Assembly (NCBI RefSeq): GCF_023091745.1 | Contig: NC_068930.1 | Coordinates: 4,734,262-4,798,261, forward strand | Direction of reading: 5' to 3' | From: Budorcas taxicolor | Lineage: Eukaryota > Chordata > Mammalia > Artiodactyla > Bovidae | DNA: 64,000 bases | In this document: positions 1 through 10,737 of the stretch, in pieces | Position numbering within the stretch: the stretch's first letter is position 1 | How the letters are laid out: each line of letters opens with the position of its first letter | Translations under genes and position numbers: made by a program | Notes under the pieces: model-generated | The model's input: the letters and a program-made list of their open reading frames with translations, nothing else | What the model was told of the DNA's origin: nothing | The model's database searches: none

Positions 1-165
1 AGTTTCCTCAGCGTATATACCTAGTAGTGGGATTGCTGGGTCATACGGTTTTATTCCTAGTGTTTTAAGGAATCTCCACACTGTTCCCCACAGTGCAAGT
101 TTTCTCCATACCCACTGTAGCATTTACTGTTTGTAGATTTCTTGATGAGAGCCATTCTGACAGGT
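1..165 (-). mobile_element. L1 LINE fragment, ORF2 3' part
   Basis: The sequence reads as the antisense of L1 ORF2, with the same run of words (GTGGGATTGCTGGGTCATA, AAGGAATCTCCACACTGTTC) seen in the two long L1 copies at 49550-49620 and 54850-54930. It is cut by the window edge and carries small deletions. It has no coding capacity. Confidence 0.85.
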
Positions 166-207
166 CACAGGGGCAATTCTAAGAGTACCTTCTCATATTC
201 AAGAGGG

Positions 208-326
208 AGGCTGCTGTCCATGTGCCACAATTACTGAGCCTGCACACTCCAGAGCCCACACATTGTAACGAGAGAAGCCACACAGCAATGAAGACCCAAC
301 ACAATCAAACCAGAAACAAAAAAAGA
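208..326 (+). mobile_element. CHR-2-type SINE tail
   Basis: The series CCACAATTACTGAGCC, GAGAGAAGCCACACAGCAATG and GAAGACCCAACACAATC followed by an A-rich end is the diagnostic 3' body of the artiodactyl tRNA-derived CHR-2 SINE. The tRNA-like head is missing. A fuller copy lies at 38032-38360. Confidence 0.7.
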
Positions 327-937
327 GGGAAGCTGCTGAGGTCGAAGTCTATTAGAAACTAGAAATGGATAACTTGTTCCTTTTGATACAGGAGACAAAA
401 GTTATCAAATGAAAAATTACAGGTAAAGTACTGGCAGCATCTTCATTCAGCCTCTAGCTACATAATTCATGTGCAGCACTACTTTTCTTAAAGGTGAAAT
501 TCTGAATTACTGAACTTATGTAAAATGGCACCACCTATTAAGAACTAAAAAAGAGCTACAAGCCTACACACCACAAAGAGGTCAAAAAAAGTTTCATGTT
601 TTATTTCTGTAACATAAAGGGATCTGTGCTTGACTAACCTCAACTGATAGCAAAGGGTACAGAAGATCAGCTTCTGGAACACAGTGAGAGAAAAGTCACC
701 ACAGTATTCTCCACATTGGCTAGCCACGAGTTTCACTGAAAGCAGAGTTTTATGCTACTTGTGTAAGTGTTTAGAGCTCCTATACCGCCACCTTCGTGCT
801 TTATTTGCGGCACAGATGCTGACTTTAATTAATGAAGTCTTACATAGGATTATCTTCTACAATCCACATATGACAGAAGATTCTAGCAGATTTCCTAAAA
901 CTGAACTTCAGGAATAATCTTATCTAGTAAGATTCTA
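327..937. other. unassigned unique DNA
   Basis: I see no repeat or gene signal here. A 63-codon reading frame at 545-736 on the minus strand has no splice context or protein similarity that I recognise and is most likely chance. Confidence 0.4.
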
Positions 938-1068
938 GGAAGATTGGAATAGGAAATGGCAACCCACTCCAGGATTCTTGCCTGGAAAATTCCATGGACA
1001 GAGAAACCTTGCAGGCTTCAGTCCAAAGGGTCGCTGAGAGGAAGGAGGACAGAACCATTGAGCAAAGC
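938..1068 (+). mobile_element. Bov-tA/BovA SINE fragment
   Basis: GGAAATGGCAACCCACTCCAG, then the CTTGCCTGGAAAATTCCATGG and GGGTCGC words, identify the BovA body. The tRNA-like head is absent and the 3' end is degraded, so the copy is old. Confidence 0.8.
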
Positions 1069-2133
1069 ACAGTTAAGAGTCTGTCTCCAAAACTTTTTCT
1101 TTCAGGTCAACCTTATAATTCACTTGCTATTGTCACATCAACAAGAGAGGTCAAAAATAAAGCAAATTACAGAAGTGATTTGACTTTGGACTAACAATAC
1201 TATTAAGATCTGCTGTTTATTTCTAATGTATTACCAAATATAAAATAAATTCACATACTACTTCCCCAAATAATATTTCTATGGAAAGGTTAAAAATTTA
1301 AGTAGAGAAAACATGAAAATATACCAAGGTTCCAATAACCTGTCCATTACTAATCATCTTGTTTTCTCGGGCAAAACACTAACTCAGTTATAAGGTCAGT
1401 TTGTAGTTATGAATCTACTTTTTCGAGAATGATCTCATTTGAAAATCATAACCCTCAGAGACAAAGAAAGTAACACCTTTACTTGATAGGAGAGCCAAGC
1501 CTTTGAATGCTAAATGGCTTGTTCGTACCCACTAGGAAATTAGAGAATGAACCACGATCTTCTGACACCAAACTTAGTGTTTCTTCCTCCACATCAATGG
1601 TTCTCCACGGCTTCCGTTCATTGAACCTGTGGAGACTCTGAAGCACTTAGAATTTCATATATAATTTTACGATGTTCACAGTCACAAGACTTAGAATCAA
1701 GCAGTAATAACTGTCAGCTAAATTTCATGTGCAAAATGTAGTGGTCAAAAAAGAAAATACTAGCCTTATTTCTTTTTCAAATAGACCTATACTTAATGAT
1801 CTTCTTTTAACTTCCTATCCATAATGCTATTTACATGTTAAAGATAAGAGATAACTTAGATCAAAGAACTTTAAATGACATTTCTGAGATTAAATGAAAA
1901 GTTAGCAAAGAAATTTATCATGTATTTATTAATAAGTCATCTCATTAAAAATCTGTTTAAATAGAATCTTTAAGTATTTCAAACATCACACATTTTGAAC
2001 ATAGGATATAGGCTTGTATATTAACACTACTTCCACTTACTATAATTTTTCTTTATTTCCTATATTAGAAGAAAAAGTCCCATTTCCTCCAGTAACTGCT
2101 ATGGTCAGAAAAGGCATCTTGTTAAAGGTTGTT
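1069..2133. other. unassigned AT-rich DNA
   Basis: I recognise neither a repeat nor a coding exon in this stretch. If the CpG-island gene is real, this would be intron or distal gene body on the minus strand. Confidence 0.4.
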
Positions 2134-2143
2134 TTCTACTAAT

Positions 2144-2340
2144 ATCATGTGTGTGTGCTGTCATATTGTCAACCCCATGGACTGTAGACAGCCAGCCTCC
2201 TCTGTCCATGGAATTTTCCAAGCAAGAATACTGGAGTGGGTGGCCATTTCCTATTCCAGGGCATCTTCCCAACCCCTGTTTCTTGGGTCTCCTGCACTGG
2301 CAGGCAGATTCTTTACCACTGTGCCACTTGGGCAGTGATA
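2144..2340 (-). mobile_element. Bov-tA SINE
   Basis: Reverse-complement Bov-tA: BovA body on the left and tRNA-like head ending at GTGCCACTTGGGCAG on the right. TTCTACTAAT occurs on both sides (2134-2143 and 2341-2350), a 10-bp target-site duplication. A further ATTCTACTAAT follows at about 2358, so the flank has a small extra duplication. Confidence 0.9.
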
Positions 2341-2606
2341 TTCTACTAATGGTATGATATTCTACTAATATTATAGAAAGCATGTAATTGCAAAAAGGTG
2401 GGTGAGTATTCTCAAAGCAAAGTTTAACACTCCTCCCAACAGATAGGACAAAATAGTACCATTGTGTGCCGAGTCCTAACTAGGGTCCAGAGGCTCAAAA
2501 TGTGCCCTGGCTCTGCCACCTGAGGAATTTAAGAAAATCATTTTAAAGGTCTGCAATTCAATTTCCTCACGTATGAAGCAAGAATAGCCCCACTTAGGCC
2601 TACAAT

Positions 2607-2925
2607 GGGCTTCCCTGATAGCTCAGTTGGTAAAGAATCCGCCTGCAATGCAGGAGACCCCAGTTCGATTCCTTGGTCGGGAAGATCCCCTAGAGAAGGG
2701 ATAGGCTACCCACTTCAGTATTCTTGGGTTTCCCTTGTGGCTCAGCTGGTAAAGAATCCACCTGCAATGGGGGAGACCTGGGTTCAATCCCTGGGTTGGG
2801 AAGATCCCCTAGAGAAAGGAAAGGCTACTCTACTCACTCCAGTATTCTGGCCTGGAGAACTCCATGGACTGTATATGTCCATGGGGTCGCAAAAAGTCGA
2901 ATACAACTTAGTGACTTTCACTTTC
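2607..2925 (+). mobile_element. Bov-tA SINE with two tandem heads
   Basis: Two tRNA-Glu-like heads occur in a row (GGGCTTCCCTGATAGCTCAG at 2608 and TTTCCCTTGTGGCTCAGCTGG at about 2729), each followed by the GGGAAGATCCCCTAGAGAA linker, then one BovA body. AGGCCTACAA flanks the whole unit at 2596-2605 and 2926-2935, so the double-headed element inserted as one piece or duplicated its head after insertion. Confidence 0.92.
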
Positions 2926-3033
2926 AGGCCTACAACTCCTATGAATTTATAACCAGATGACAGAATGCCAATCATCTCAGAAAAATACCAGAGTATATAC
3001 AGGCCAAAGTAAGTTTATTTTCTTTATACATAT

Positions 3034-3057
3034 ATACACACACACACTCACACACTA
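3034..3057. repeat. short (AC)n microsatellite
   Basis: An impure CA dinucleotide tract of about ten units. Confidence 0.8.
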
Positions 3058-3329
3058 TGTGCCAGACTGGAGTGGAGGATTGCCACTGAAATATGAAGAA
3101 TCTAACATGTGACAGACAGTATATAAAGGGAGGAGTGCAGCAATATTCTTTAGAATAAGAGCTGGGAGTAGGAGGCGTTGAGTCCACAGACCCGCCGAAG
3201 GATTAGAAAGGCACCAGGAGAATGTAGTTCCATTGTGTGACAAACTTTCACAAAACATGGTGTTATGTGGAGGATGTCACTAGGACCGCGCACTTTCAAA
3301 AAACAGAGACATAAGTCTTGTCTTTGTAG

Positions 3330-3400
3330 TCCTTACACCTAGCTCAGCTCAGAGTAGGCACATAAATGCCTAATAAATGTTAGCTAACTATTACTGATAA
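3330..3400 (+). repeat. L2/MIR 3'-end fragment
   Basis: GTAGGCACATAAATGCCTAATAAATG resembles the common 3' tail words of L2 and MIR (GTAGGTGCTCAATAAATG). The segment is too short and diverged to decide between the two families. Confidence 0.45.
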
Positions 3401-3584
3401 CTAAGTCACCCACACTCTGGTAACACACGCTCTGGTAAACAACAGGAGTCCTTGCCCTTAAAGACTGAGTTCAAAACCAGTGAGCAAGAAAAACAATGTA
3501 GAGGATAATATGCTAGAGTCCACTATAGATAAGGTCATTTAAAAACATTTAGAAAACTGAGTAGGAAGACGTCAAAGGATAATA

Positions 3585-3775
3585 TTTCAATGTGCCTATG
3601 TGATGGGCATTTCACATACTTTAATCCTCACAACTCTAAGCTTCACCACCCCATTTTACAGATGACAAAACTTGCAGCTCAAAATTAAGTCACTTGTCAA
3701 GTGTCAGACAACTAGGGAAAGCCAGAATCAGAAGTAGGATCTAATTCCAAAGCTATTTTCACTGTCCACACCATA
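3585..3775 (-). repeat. MIR SINE
   Basis: TTTAATCCTCACAACTC, CCCATTTTACAGATGACAAAA and GTCACTTGTCAAGTGTCAGAC are the reverse complement of the conserved MIR core. The copy is well diverged, as expected for a pre-eutherian SINE. Confidence 0.8.
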
Positions 3776-5020
3776 AGGTCTTTGGTTTTTATACTTTACA
3801 TTTGTAGTGGAGAGCACGGACTGCCAAAATCAGCCAAAGCTTTGTTGTCCTGAATCATCATGAAGAGCATCTAAGACTTTACCCAAGCATTTTAACTGAA
3901 AAAAATCACTTCTGAAAATTTGTCTTCATAAAAATGAGAAAATTAATTTTTTAATAGCTGCATATGTACTTAACATCATGTTTCTACATTTTGACCTATA
4001 CAAGTATAGGTCTAAACAAAAGGGCAAAACATGACTGAAGAACATTACAAGTAATCATTTAGGAAAACAGAAACTTACTTGTAAGTACCATTTCAAATAC
4101 TCAGGTTGAAAAAAATTTAGGTTTTGATCCAAAGTTTTGGATTATTCCACTGATTGCATATTGAAACAATAAATTATTCCAAATATTTAAGGGGAGAGAG
4201 GACTGTTTTTGGAGGGGAGAGTAGAGGAGTCATTTAGAAATGATCTATAGTGTGGGGAATAAAACTGATTTAATGTTACATGTCAGAGACACCAGTTAGG
4301 TACCAAACAAATCCTGTTAAATGGGCTGTGCAAGTGGGATAACAAAATATCTTCTTTTCACTTCTAACTACATAAGTTATTTTTTAAAACATGGGGGAAA
4401 AAAACCCTGCAAATTTAAGAAATATGAAAGAAAAGCAGCTCATAAAACTTCTGAAAAAGAATTACAATATTGTAATTTGTATCTCTGTGTAAAGCTAAAA
4501 CTCCTCAGTAACCCAGCAATGTCAGAGGATGGTGTACATACTACTGACCACATTAACGCTAGTTAGCAAATACTGACACAGTAAGACTTTCATACTTTAC
4601 ATTATAATTTTATAAACAGACATCATTATTTCTTGAAGCCACCTCTTGTTTCTGTTCTGTCATGATTACCAGCTTAACGGGGTTCTAGTCATTCTTAGGG
4701 CTTTATCAGCACCATCATTAATATTCATTTCATTAAAAATGTGATAAGTAGCTCAGACTTACAAGCAGGATCTAATTCTAAAGTTATTTCCACTTCTTTT
4801 TATCTTCCTAAATTCTAAACTTTTTCACGTGGTTTACAAAACAACCTCTTAGGTAAGGGTACTTACTAGTCAAGAGGTGTGAGATAAACACTTCTCATCC
4901 TTCTTGTCCAATTCATTTGACATGATTTACTGGGTACTTCAAGTGCATTTCACCGGTAACTTTTTAAAAGATGCACTTCTGAAGTTTAGGTCATTTCCAT
5001 TTCAACCTCCCTTCTCCACG
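3776..5020. other. unassigned intron-like DNA
   Basis: I see no recognisable repeat, exon or RNA gene. The stretch is AT-rich and lies just left of the promoter region. Confidence 0.4.
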
Positions 5021-5022
5021 CA

Positions 5023-5042
5023 CCCCCCCCCCCCCCCCCCCC
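5023..5042. repeat. poly(C)/poly(G) homopolymer, 20 bases
   Basis: Twenty consecutive C residues, which is G20 on the minus strand, the strand of the putative gene. Such runs can form G-quadruplexes and are length-unstable and hard to sequence, so the exact count may be an assembly estimate. Confidence 0.9.
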
Positions 5043-5435
5043 GCCAAAAATCTGGAGTAATTTCCTTTTTTCAATACTGCAGACAGTGGAATGATCCGAA
5101 ATTATGGGTCATACCCGAATTCCCTTCTGACTGATGGAAGGTAACTTTGGACTATAAATCCCGTATGACATTAATTTACCTTTTCAGCAGCACCCTAACC
5201 ACTTAATAAACATAATACCAAACAGGCTTTGTAATTATTTTTTAACATTTTCACAGGATTTAAAAAAAATTCGGACTAAATTATCTTTCAAGGATCCTAA
5301 AACTAACCAAACAGCGTCCATATTAAAATTACTTTTAACAATTTTATGGACTAAAACTAAAACGTCTGTCGCATTAACAGCAAAACCCTCCAACACCATT
5401 ACGAGTCCCTTTTATTTTCACAACTGGAAAAAAAA

Positions 5436-5457
5436 GCGGGGGGGTGGTGGTGGGGGG
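5436..5457 (+). repeat. G-rich, quadruplex-capable tract
   Basis: The tract has seven G, then TGGTGGT, then six G, which fits the G3+ spacing rule for an intramolecular quadruplex. It lies about 600 bases inside the putative intron 1, downstream of the candidate exon on the minus strand. Confidence 0.6.
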
Positions 5458-6035
5458 ACTTGCAGGTTTGCATTTAATGTCTCCAGCAAACCCAGTAGCT
5501 CAGGTTTAATTTCAGAATCGGATGAGTTCTGTGGACACAATTCTTGGGCTTGATTTACCACTTCATTCGCCCTCCCTCCCCAAGAGTCCACCCCCCAAAA
5601 AAACCCAACCCGCCAAAGCACACGTCTAAACATTTCTTCACCCGTAAGGCCCAAAACCCCGAAAACGGCGAGAATTAGAGCTCCCCTAGGGCGGACGCGG
5701 CCAGCGGGGCGAGCCCGCTCGGAGGAGGGCCACCTACCGACTGCCCGCACGCCCCGCCCCGGGCCCGCTCGCGTCCTCTCGGGCGACGAAACCCTCCCTC
5801 CGGCGGCGCCTAGCCAGGACTGACAGTCACGGCGGCCGCCGCGGCGGACAGAGGCCTAGTCCTGGCACCGGCCTCTCCAGACCGCGCGCCCCGCGCACCC
5901 GCCCCGGAGGCGGCGGGTGTCCCTGCCCTCGCCGAGGCCGGCCCCGCAGGGCACTCGGGCGGCCGCGGGGACAAAGGGGGCGCCGCCGGCCCGGGCCCGT
6001 CCTCCCCGGCGCAGGCCGTCCTCGGCCGCACTGAC

Positions 6036-6167
6036 CTGTCGTCGCCCCCGCGCCTGGGCCGCGGCCCCAGCAGCAGCGGCCGCCTCGCTGGTCGTCGTCG
6101 CCCTCGCCCGCCGCCTCCGCCCGCCACCGCCTCGTTCCCTGTCGCTGCCGCCACCGCCGGCGCTCAT
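6036..6167 (-). CDS. candidate first coding exon, protein not recognised
   Basis: Reading the minus strand, the ATG at 6167 opens exactly 44 codons and then meets CAG/GTCAGT, which matches the mammalian 5' splice consensus except at +3. The exon would end in phase 0 at 6036. The peptide starts MSAGGGGSDRERGGGG, then has arginine-rich and alanine-rich runs and ends ARGRRQ: low complexity typical of GC-rich first exons and probably disordered. The start context is weak (C at -3, A at +4). No other minus-strand ATG lies between this one and the donor; read-through past the donor continues in low-complexity frame. The remaining exons would lie to the left, beyond 5700 or outside the window. I do not recognise the gene. 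It could also be a 5' UTR exon with a chance frame. Confidence 0.45.
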
Positions 6168-6518
6168 GCGGGACCCGCGCTTCGTTCTCCGAAGTCCGAG
6201 ACCGGGAAAGGGGGCGCAGCGGCCACAGGAAGCCCCGCGCCCGTCGCCCGCCGCCGCTCCGCCGCTGTCCGTCCGCAGCGGGGGTCACAGGGCCCGCCTG
6301 CGGGGCTCGGAGGAGCCGAGGGAGGCGCCGCCGCCCGGGGGTTCAGCGCCCGTCGGGATAAGCGAAGCGCAAGTCGGCGCGGCGGCTGATGGCGAGCGCC
6401 CGAGCCGGCGGAGGGCTACGCAGAGGCGGGGTGCGCGAGCGAGCCGAGGGCGCTGTGTCGATGCTCCCGAGAAGGCGAGTCGGGCTCTATCGTCTCCTGC
6501 AGTCACCCCGAGCCGAGC

Positions 6519-6531
6519 GCCACCATCTTGG
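6519..6531 (-). promoter_or_regulatory. YY1-like site
   Basis: The minus strand reads CCAAGATGGTGGC, close to the YY1 element AANATGGCGGC, which in many CpG-island promoters sits just downstream of the transcription start in the sense orientation. That would place a start near 6535-6550 and give a 5' UTR of about 370 bases before the ATG at 6167. Confidence 0.55.
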
Positions 6532-6811
6532 AAAAAACGCGGATCTCGCGGCCGCGGCGCAAGCCGGGAGGACTGGCTGGGCGGGCCGAGTATCCCGGCA
6601 GGCAGCGCGCACCGCCTGGCCCGGCGAGGGCTCCCTGCCTGGACGCAGGGGCGCGGGGCGTGGCCGGGGCGCGCGCGGGAGGGCGCCGCGCTCTGCTCCG
6701 CCCAGGTCGTCGGCTCCGCCCCCCTCCTGCTTGCCGTCCTCGCAGCGCAAAGGCGGCTGGGAAAGGGAAGTGGCTCTCTGGCTGCTCCTCGCAGTCCTAC
6801 CGGGGTCGGTC

Positions 6812-6822
6812 GCCATCTTTGC
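6812..6822 (-). promoter_or_regulatory. second YY1-like site
   Basis: The minus strand reads GCAAAGATGGCG, a closer match to the YY1 core than the site at 6519 and in the same orientation. It suggests an alternative, more upstream start near 6830-6845, at the edge of the CpG island. Confidence 0.5.
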
Positions 6823-6849
6823 AGCGGGGAGAGGGCCCAGGTCCTCTTT

Positions 6850-7555
6850 TAAGCCCCTGCGGTCTGTTCCCTGACAGAAAGCAGGCGGTACACTTGGGAC
6901 ATCCCCTGGAGCCCTCTGGAGTGTTGGAGAGCCCTGTGGGCTATCTAACCAGGGAACGTGCCCGAAGTTGGACGTTCCCGATTTTGTTGGGAAATCGCTT
7001 CCGAAATTTCGCCAAGCGGTTTTGGTAGCTGCCAAGCTCGCAGTGGGACAGAGCCCTTCATATTCTAGGTCGCCGACCCCGAGCCCTTTGTGCTCTGAGC
7101 TGCTTTTGTAAACATTGCAGTAATAGGCCGAGAGTGCGGACCAGCTTTCTTTCAAGGGACCAAGGTCATCTGCTTAGGACTTTTGCCTGCAAACGGTGTG
7201 TCACTAGCTTACGGGAAGGTAAAAGCCTGTCTCTTGCAATTTTGACATTTCGTAGGTTGTTGATAAAGAGAAAGTGGCCCCTTGATTGACCCTAGCTGGA
7301 TACAGGCTAATTCTGATCTATTTGACTGAATCCATGTAAAGCCGTGCGTCTTGATTTAGGGCTCTGAAACACTAGCAAAGCTATAATGGGGTCACTAACA
7401 ATTCAGTCTTAAGGTTTGCAGCTTTTGCTGCTAAGTCCATAAAACACTATGACATCCATTTTATCTAGTATTCAAACTTTGTATATCAACAGCCGTACAT
7501 AGTAGTGAATTTAACTGTCATTCTTAGACCATGTGTTTTATATAGTCATATATAT
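6850..7555. other. promoter-upstream unique DNA
   Basis: The CpG density falls off here and no repeat is recognisable. One plus-strand GGGAAGGTAAAAG at 7213-7225 looks like a weak 5' splice site, which a divergent non-coding transcript could use. Nothing else supports one. Confidence 0.35.
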
Positions 7556-7585
7556 ATGTACACACACAGACACACACACACACAT
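7548..7585. repeat. (TA)n(AC)n microsatellite
   Basis: A short TATATATATG stretch passes into an interrupted (AC)n tract of about 13 units. Confidence 0.85.
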
Positions 7586-8470
7586 ACTGCTTCCCAACAA
7601 AAATAGAAAAATAATCTGGTGGAATTTTACATTATTAAGGGATAATTCACCAGGGAAGCCCATTCTGAAACAACTAATGATAAATGACAGTGTTAAGGCA
7701 TGTCCAATTTTAACGTCATTCCTTATTTTTTCATTTCTTTCCATTACAGATTCGCATTTGGGAACTTTCAGTTATGTTTTATGGGCGAGACTAGTTAAAA
7801 TTAGTGTCAAGGGTTTATCTTTGCATGTTACCAAAATAGGCAAATGAAAAATTTTAAAGATGTTACTAAAATGTTACTACAATATCTAGCATGTGAAGAT
7901 TCTTTTAGCAATTCTATTTCCTGTTAAGTAAAAAATAAGTGAAATGTAAGTAAAAAATAATATCAAACATGGCAGAAAACCCTGAGTTCCAAGAAAACTA
8001 AAGAGAAACCTGCTCTTAGTTAAATGTCTTAAATGCTGATTCTTTACTAAGATCAAAAAGGATCCCAATTCCTCCTTGGAATCTGGAGAAATATAGCCCT
8101 TTTATCTTGTTAATATTAAATAGGCATTCTTACCTGTATCAGACTTATTTCAAAAACCCACTGTGCTGTTTGCCTCGTTCATTTTCAGATTTCAAAAATT
8201 TTGCTGGTAGAAATTAGCAATGTGAACTTTGTCAGGAATCCTTAGAATCTTAATAGTGTTCCATCTCCATATATATCAGTTTTTATGAATAAATTTTTTC
8301 CCAAGTAAGACCCATATTTTCCTTCAGGTACGTTTTCCCAAGAAAATAAGTTATTACCTACTAAGTTAAGTAATAAATTTGTTTGACTATTCTATGCAAA
8401 ATGAGACCCAGTAGTTTCTAAGTTTCCCATTTCAGTGTAAAGTTAAAGGAGCAGTTTAATTTTTTTTCAC
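7586..8470. other. unassigned AT-rich DNA
   Basis: I recognise no repeat family or gene. The 104-codon open frame at 7533-7847 begins inside the microsatellite and looks like chance. Confidence 0.4.
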
Positions 8471-8477
8471 ATAGCTC

Positions 8478-8630
8478 ATTAATTCCTTTAACAAACTTTG
8501 AACTTCTACTGTTTACCAAGCTCTGTGCCAGGCTTTTGAAAACAATAAAAGATCAACAATCCCTATCCTTGCCCTCAAGAACTGTGAGTGAGTACTCACA
8601 GTCCAAGAGGAAATCACACCAGTAAAATGA
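8478..8630 (-). repeat. L2 LINE 3' end
   Basis: CTTTAACAAACTTTGAACTTC, CTGTGCCAGGC and CTTGCCCTCAAGAACTGTGAG follow the order of the reverse-complement L2 3' end (start of the tail, size words, CCCTGCCCTCAAGGAGCT). Confidence 0.65.
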
Positions 8631-8687
8631 CATACTTTTCAAAATAACCCAACAGTTTTTATGAAACAGTTTGCTCTAGATTGCTGA

Positions 8688-8741
8688 TGAAGTTTTTTGT
8701 TTTTTTGTGTGTGTGTGTTTTTTGTTTGTTTTTGTTTTTAA
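8688..8741. repeat. T-rich/GT-rich low complexity
   Basis: Runs of T are interspersed with (GT)5. No source element is visible. Confidence 0.7.
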
Positions 8742-9369
8742 ATGGCTGTTTTGGTGCTCAGAATTTCTTTTTGATGTGAGTCACAACAGATGAATCAAAA
8801 TGCATAGACAATTTTTATTTCCTAGCATGCCTTTGGGATCAGGAGAAAGCTGAAAGAATGGAACAAAAAATGGTCAGATACAGTGGGATGAAAGTTACTG
8901 TTGGTATATTTAGGTTACATCAAAATGTTACACACACAACTGTAGAAAAAGACTAGGCTTTCGGTGTATGAGTAGCTCTCCATATTTAAGAAACACTGTT
9001 GTAGCAAAATTCTGTGAAGACCATTGCCTGACAGGACAAGTGCTCAGCAAATTGTAGTGCTTAGTACTAGCAGTAGTGATCGTTTATCATTACAGACTCC
9101 AGGCATAAACTCCTTCACTCCTTCACCTTTGTTCCTACAGATTACCCAAATTTGCACTCCCCTTGATCTTCTGTCTTAAAGTATGAGCCATTCTTCTTCC
9201 TTCTAGAGCTAATGTATATGGGAGTTAGGTGCGTCTCAGGACTTAATCCCTCTCCTATTAATTCCTTCTCCTATTCATTAATTCTCCTCTTAACTTTGTT
9301 CATTTTGGAAGACCTATGAGATTATCGTTTGCTTCCAAGTCCCTCTTCAACTACTGAAATGTAGTATTT
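8742..9369. other. unassigned DNA
   Basis: No clear feature. The C/T-rich part from about 9090 may be the upstream end of the L2 that follows, but it is too diverged to be sure. Confidence 0.35.
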
Positions 9370-10060
9370 GCTCCCATTTTACTATATATATTGCTTGTAT
9401 TTATGTCAGTATGGCATAATAACCAAATTTAAAAGTAGCTTTTCAATTTTCATGGTATCTGACCTCTTTGCAGCCTTCCACATTGCTAATCTACTGGAAA
9501 CTGCTCCCTTGATTCCATCATGCTGAGACCTCCATCCTCTTCTCCTGTGTCTTAGATCACTCCTCAAATCTTTACAGAATGCTAGTCTTCTCTGCTTTTG
9601 ATTCTCTTGACCCAACATTTTTACACAGTTGCTCACAAAACTTGTTCATGTATATTCTGTGTGCGAGCATGAGTGCTTGCTCAGTTGTGTCCAACTCTGT
9701 GCAACCCCATGGATTGTAGCCCACCAGACTCCTCTGTCCATGGAATTCTCCAGGCAAGAATACTGGAGTGGGTTGCCATTCCTTTCTCCAGGGATCTTCC
9801 TGACCCAGGGATCAAACCCAGGTCTTCTGCATTGCAGGCAGATTCTTGACTGAATGAGCCACCAGGGATCACTTGTGTCAGTCAGAAATCCGAGTCTGAA
9901 TCTTGGACACTGACCTCACTCAGAAACTTCAGATATGTATCTTCAACAGCTTATTGGAAATTTGTACTGAATGTCCTACATTCACCTCAAATTCATTCAC
10001 ATCTGAAATCAAACTGCTGACTGTGCCCTATTTTCCATCATTCACTGAGATGTGGATAAT
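9370..10060 (+). repeat. L2 LINE internal fragment
   Basis: Words such as TTGACCCAAC before the SINE, and ACTGAATGTCCTACATTCACCTCAAATTC and ATCAAACTGCTGAC after it, follow the order of the L2 ORF2 3' part. The fragment is split by the Bov-tA SINE at 9660-9872. Confidence 0.5.
9660..9872 (-). mobile_element. Bov-tA SINE
   Basis: Reverse-complement Bov-tA with body (GCTCAGTTGTGTCCAACTCTG) on the left and a nearly complete tRNA-like head ending GAGCCACCAGGGATC on the right. It inserted into older L2-like DNA. Confidence 0.93.
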
Positions 10061-10124
10061 TGTGTAGGAAAGAGGGTTTTGGAAGAATAAGCAGGAATTG
10101 GTTTTTTAAAATGTTAAATTTGAG

Positions 10125-10560
10125 ATGCCTATATGTCTGTAGTACAGAGTGATTGCTAGTCGGCCTCTAAAGTGCATTCTCTTCTTCATCCATGATAGTA
10201 GAACACCTGGCCAGATCCATGGTTTCCTATAATAAACTCTCTAGGTGTAGCCATGTCACTGTTCTGGCTAATGGGATGTGAGCAGAAATGATGTGAGCCA
10301 CTTCAAGATCATACTGTAAAAGAAATGAGATGCTCCTTTCTCTCTGTCCATTTCTGATGGAGTGTGGTAGGGTTGTGAGCTCAAGCAATAGGATGGCCCC
10401 CAAGGATTTTCTGAGTCACAGCTTGTATACCAGTGTGAACTTTGGTGTGAGACAGTTCCTCACCCTGTAATAAGACATGGTTACTCTAAATACCTTTCAC
10501 TGCAGCTGACTTTGTATCCTTATATCCAAATGAAGAAATCAAGGAAGCAGCTGAATATAG
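10125..10560 (+). repeat. old MaLR/MER-like repeat, family uncertain
   Basis: GGTGTAGCCATGTCACTGTTCTGGC, AATGGGATGTGAGCAGAAATG and GATGTGAGCCACTTC are words shared by a common ancient mammalian LTR-type repeat. The copy is too diverged for me to name the family with confidence. Confidence 0.4.
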
Positions 10561-10737
10561 GCATCTGTACTTAGGGTTGAATGAAACCAAATCATCCTAC
10601 ATTCCCTGACTTGACTGATGACTCCAACATCTGTGGTAGTCCCCAATCATAATATTACTAATCTTAGACTTCCTCTTCCTCACTCTGCAGGCAATTAGCA
10701 GGCAAAGTTATATGTGCCTTAATGCATTGGTTTTAGA

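Larger units (their letters stand above)
5690..6790. promoter_or_regulatory. CpG island, TATA-less promoter
   Basis: About 1.1 kb of very GC-rich sequence packed with CpG, in sharp contrast to AT-rich DNA on both sides. It contains CCCCGCCCC-type GC boxes (for example near 5752) and no TATA box that I can see. CpG islands of this kind mark housekeeping-type promoters in mammals. Asymmetric motifs (YY1-like sites at 6519 and 6812, splice donor at 6036) point to transcription on the minus strand. A divergent plus-strand transcript is possible but less supported. Confidence 0.85.

Noticed and set aside
545..736. 63-codon minus-strand frame as a downstream exon of the CpG-island gene
   Set aside because: I found no matching acceptor and donor pair at its edges and no recognisable protein motif.
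2608..2680. tRNA-like sequences at Bov-tA and CHR heads
   Set aside because: They have tRNA-Glu-like A and B box words but are SINE heads fused to BovA or CHR bodies with TSDs, not tRNA genes.
5917..6852. 311-codon plus-strand open frame across the CpG island
   Set aside because: Very GC-rich DNA has few stop codons, and long frames occur on both strands and in several frames here. The frame is composed of Ala, Arg, Gly and Pro with no domain, and the directional signals favour the minus strand.
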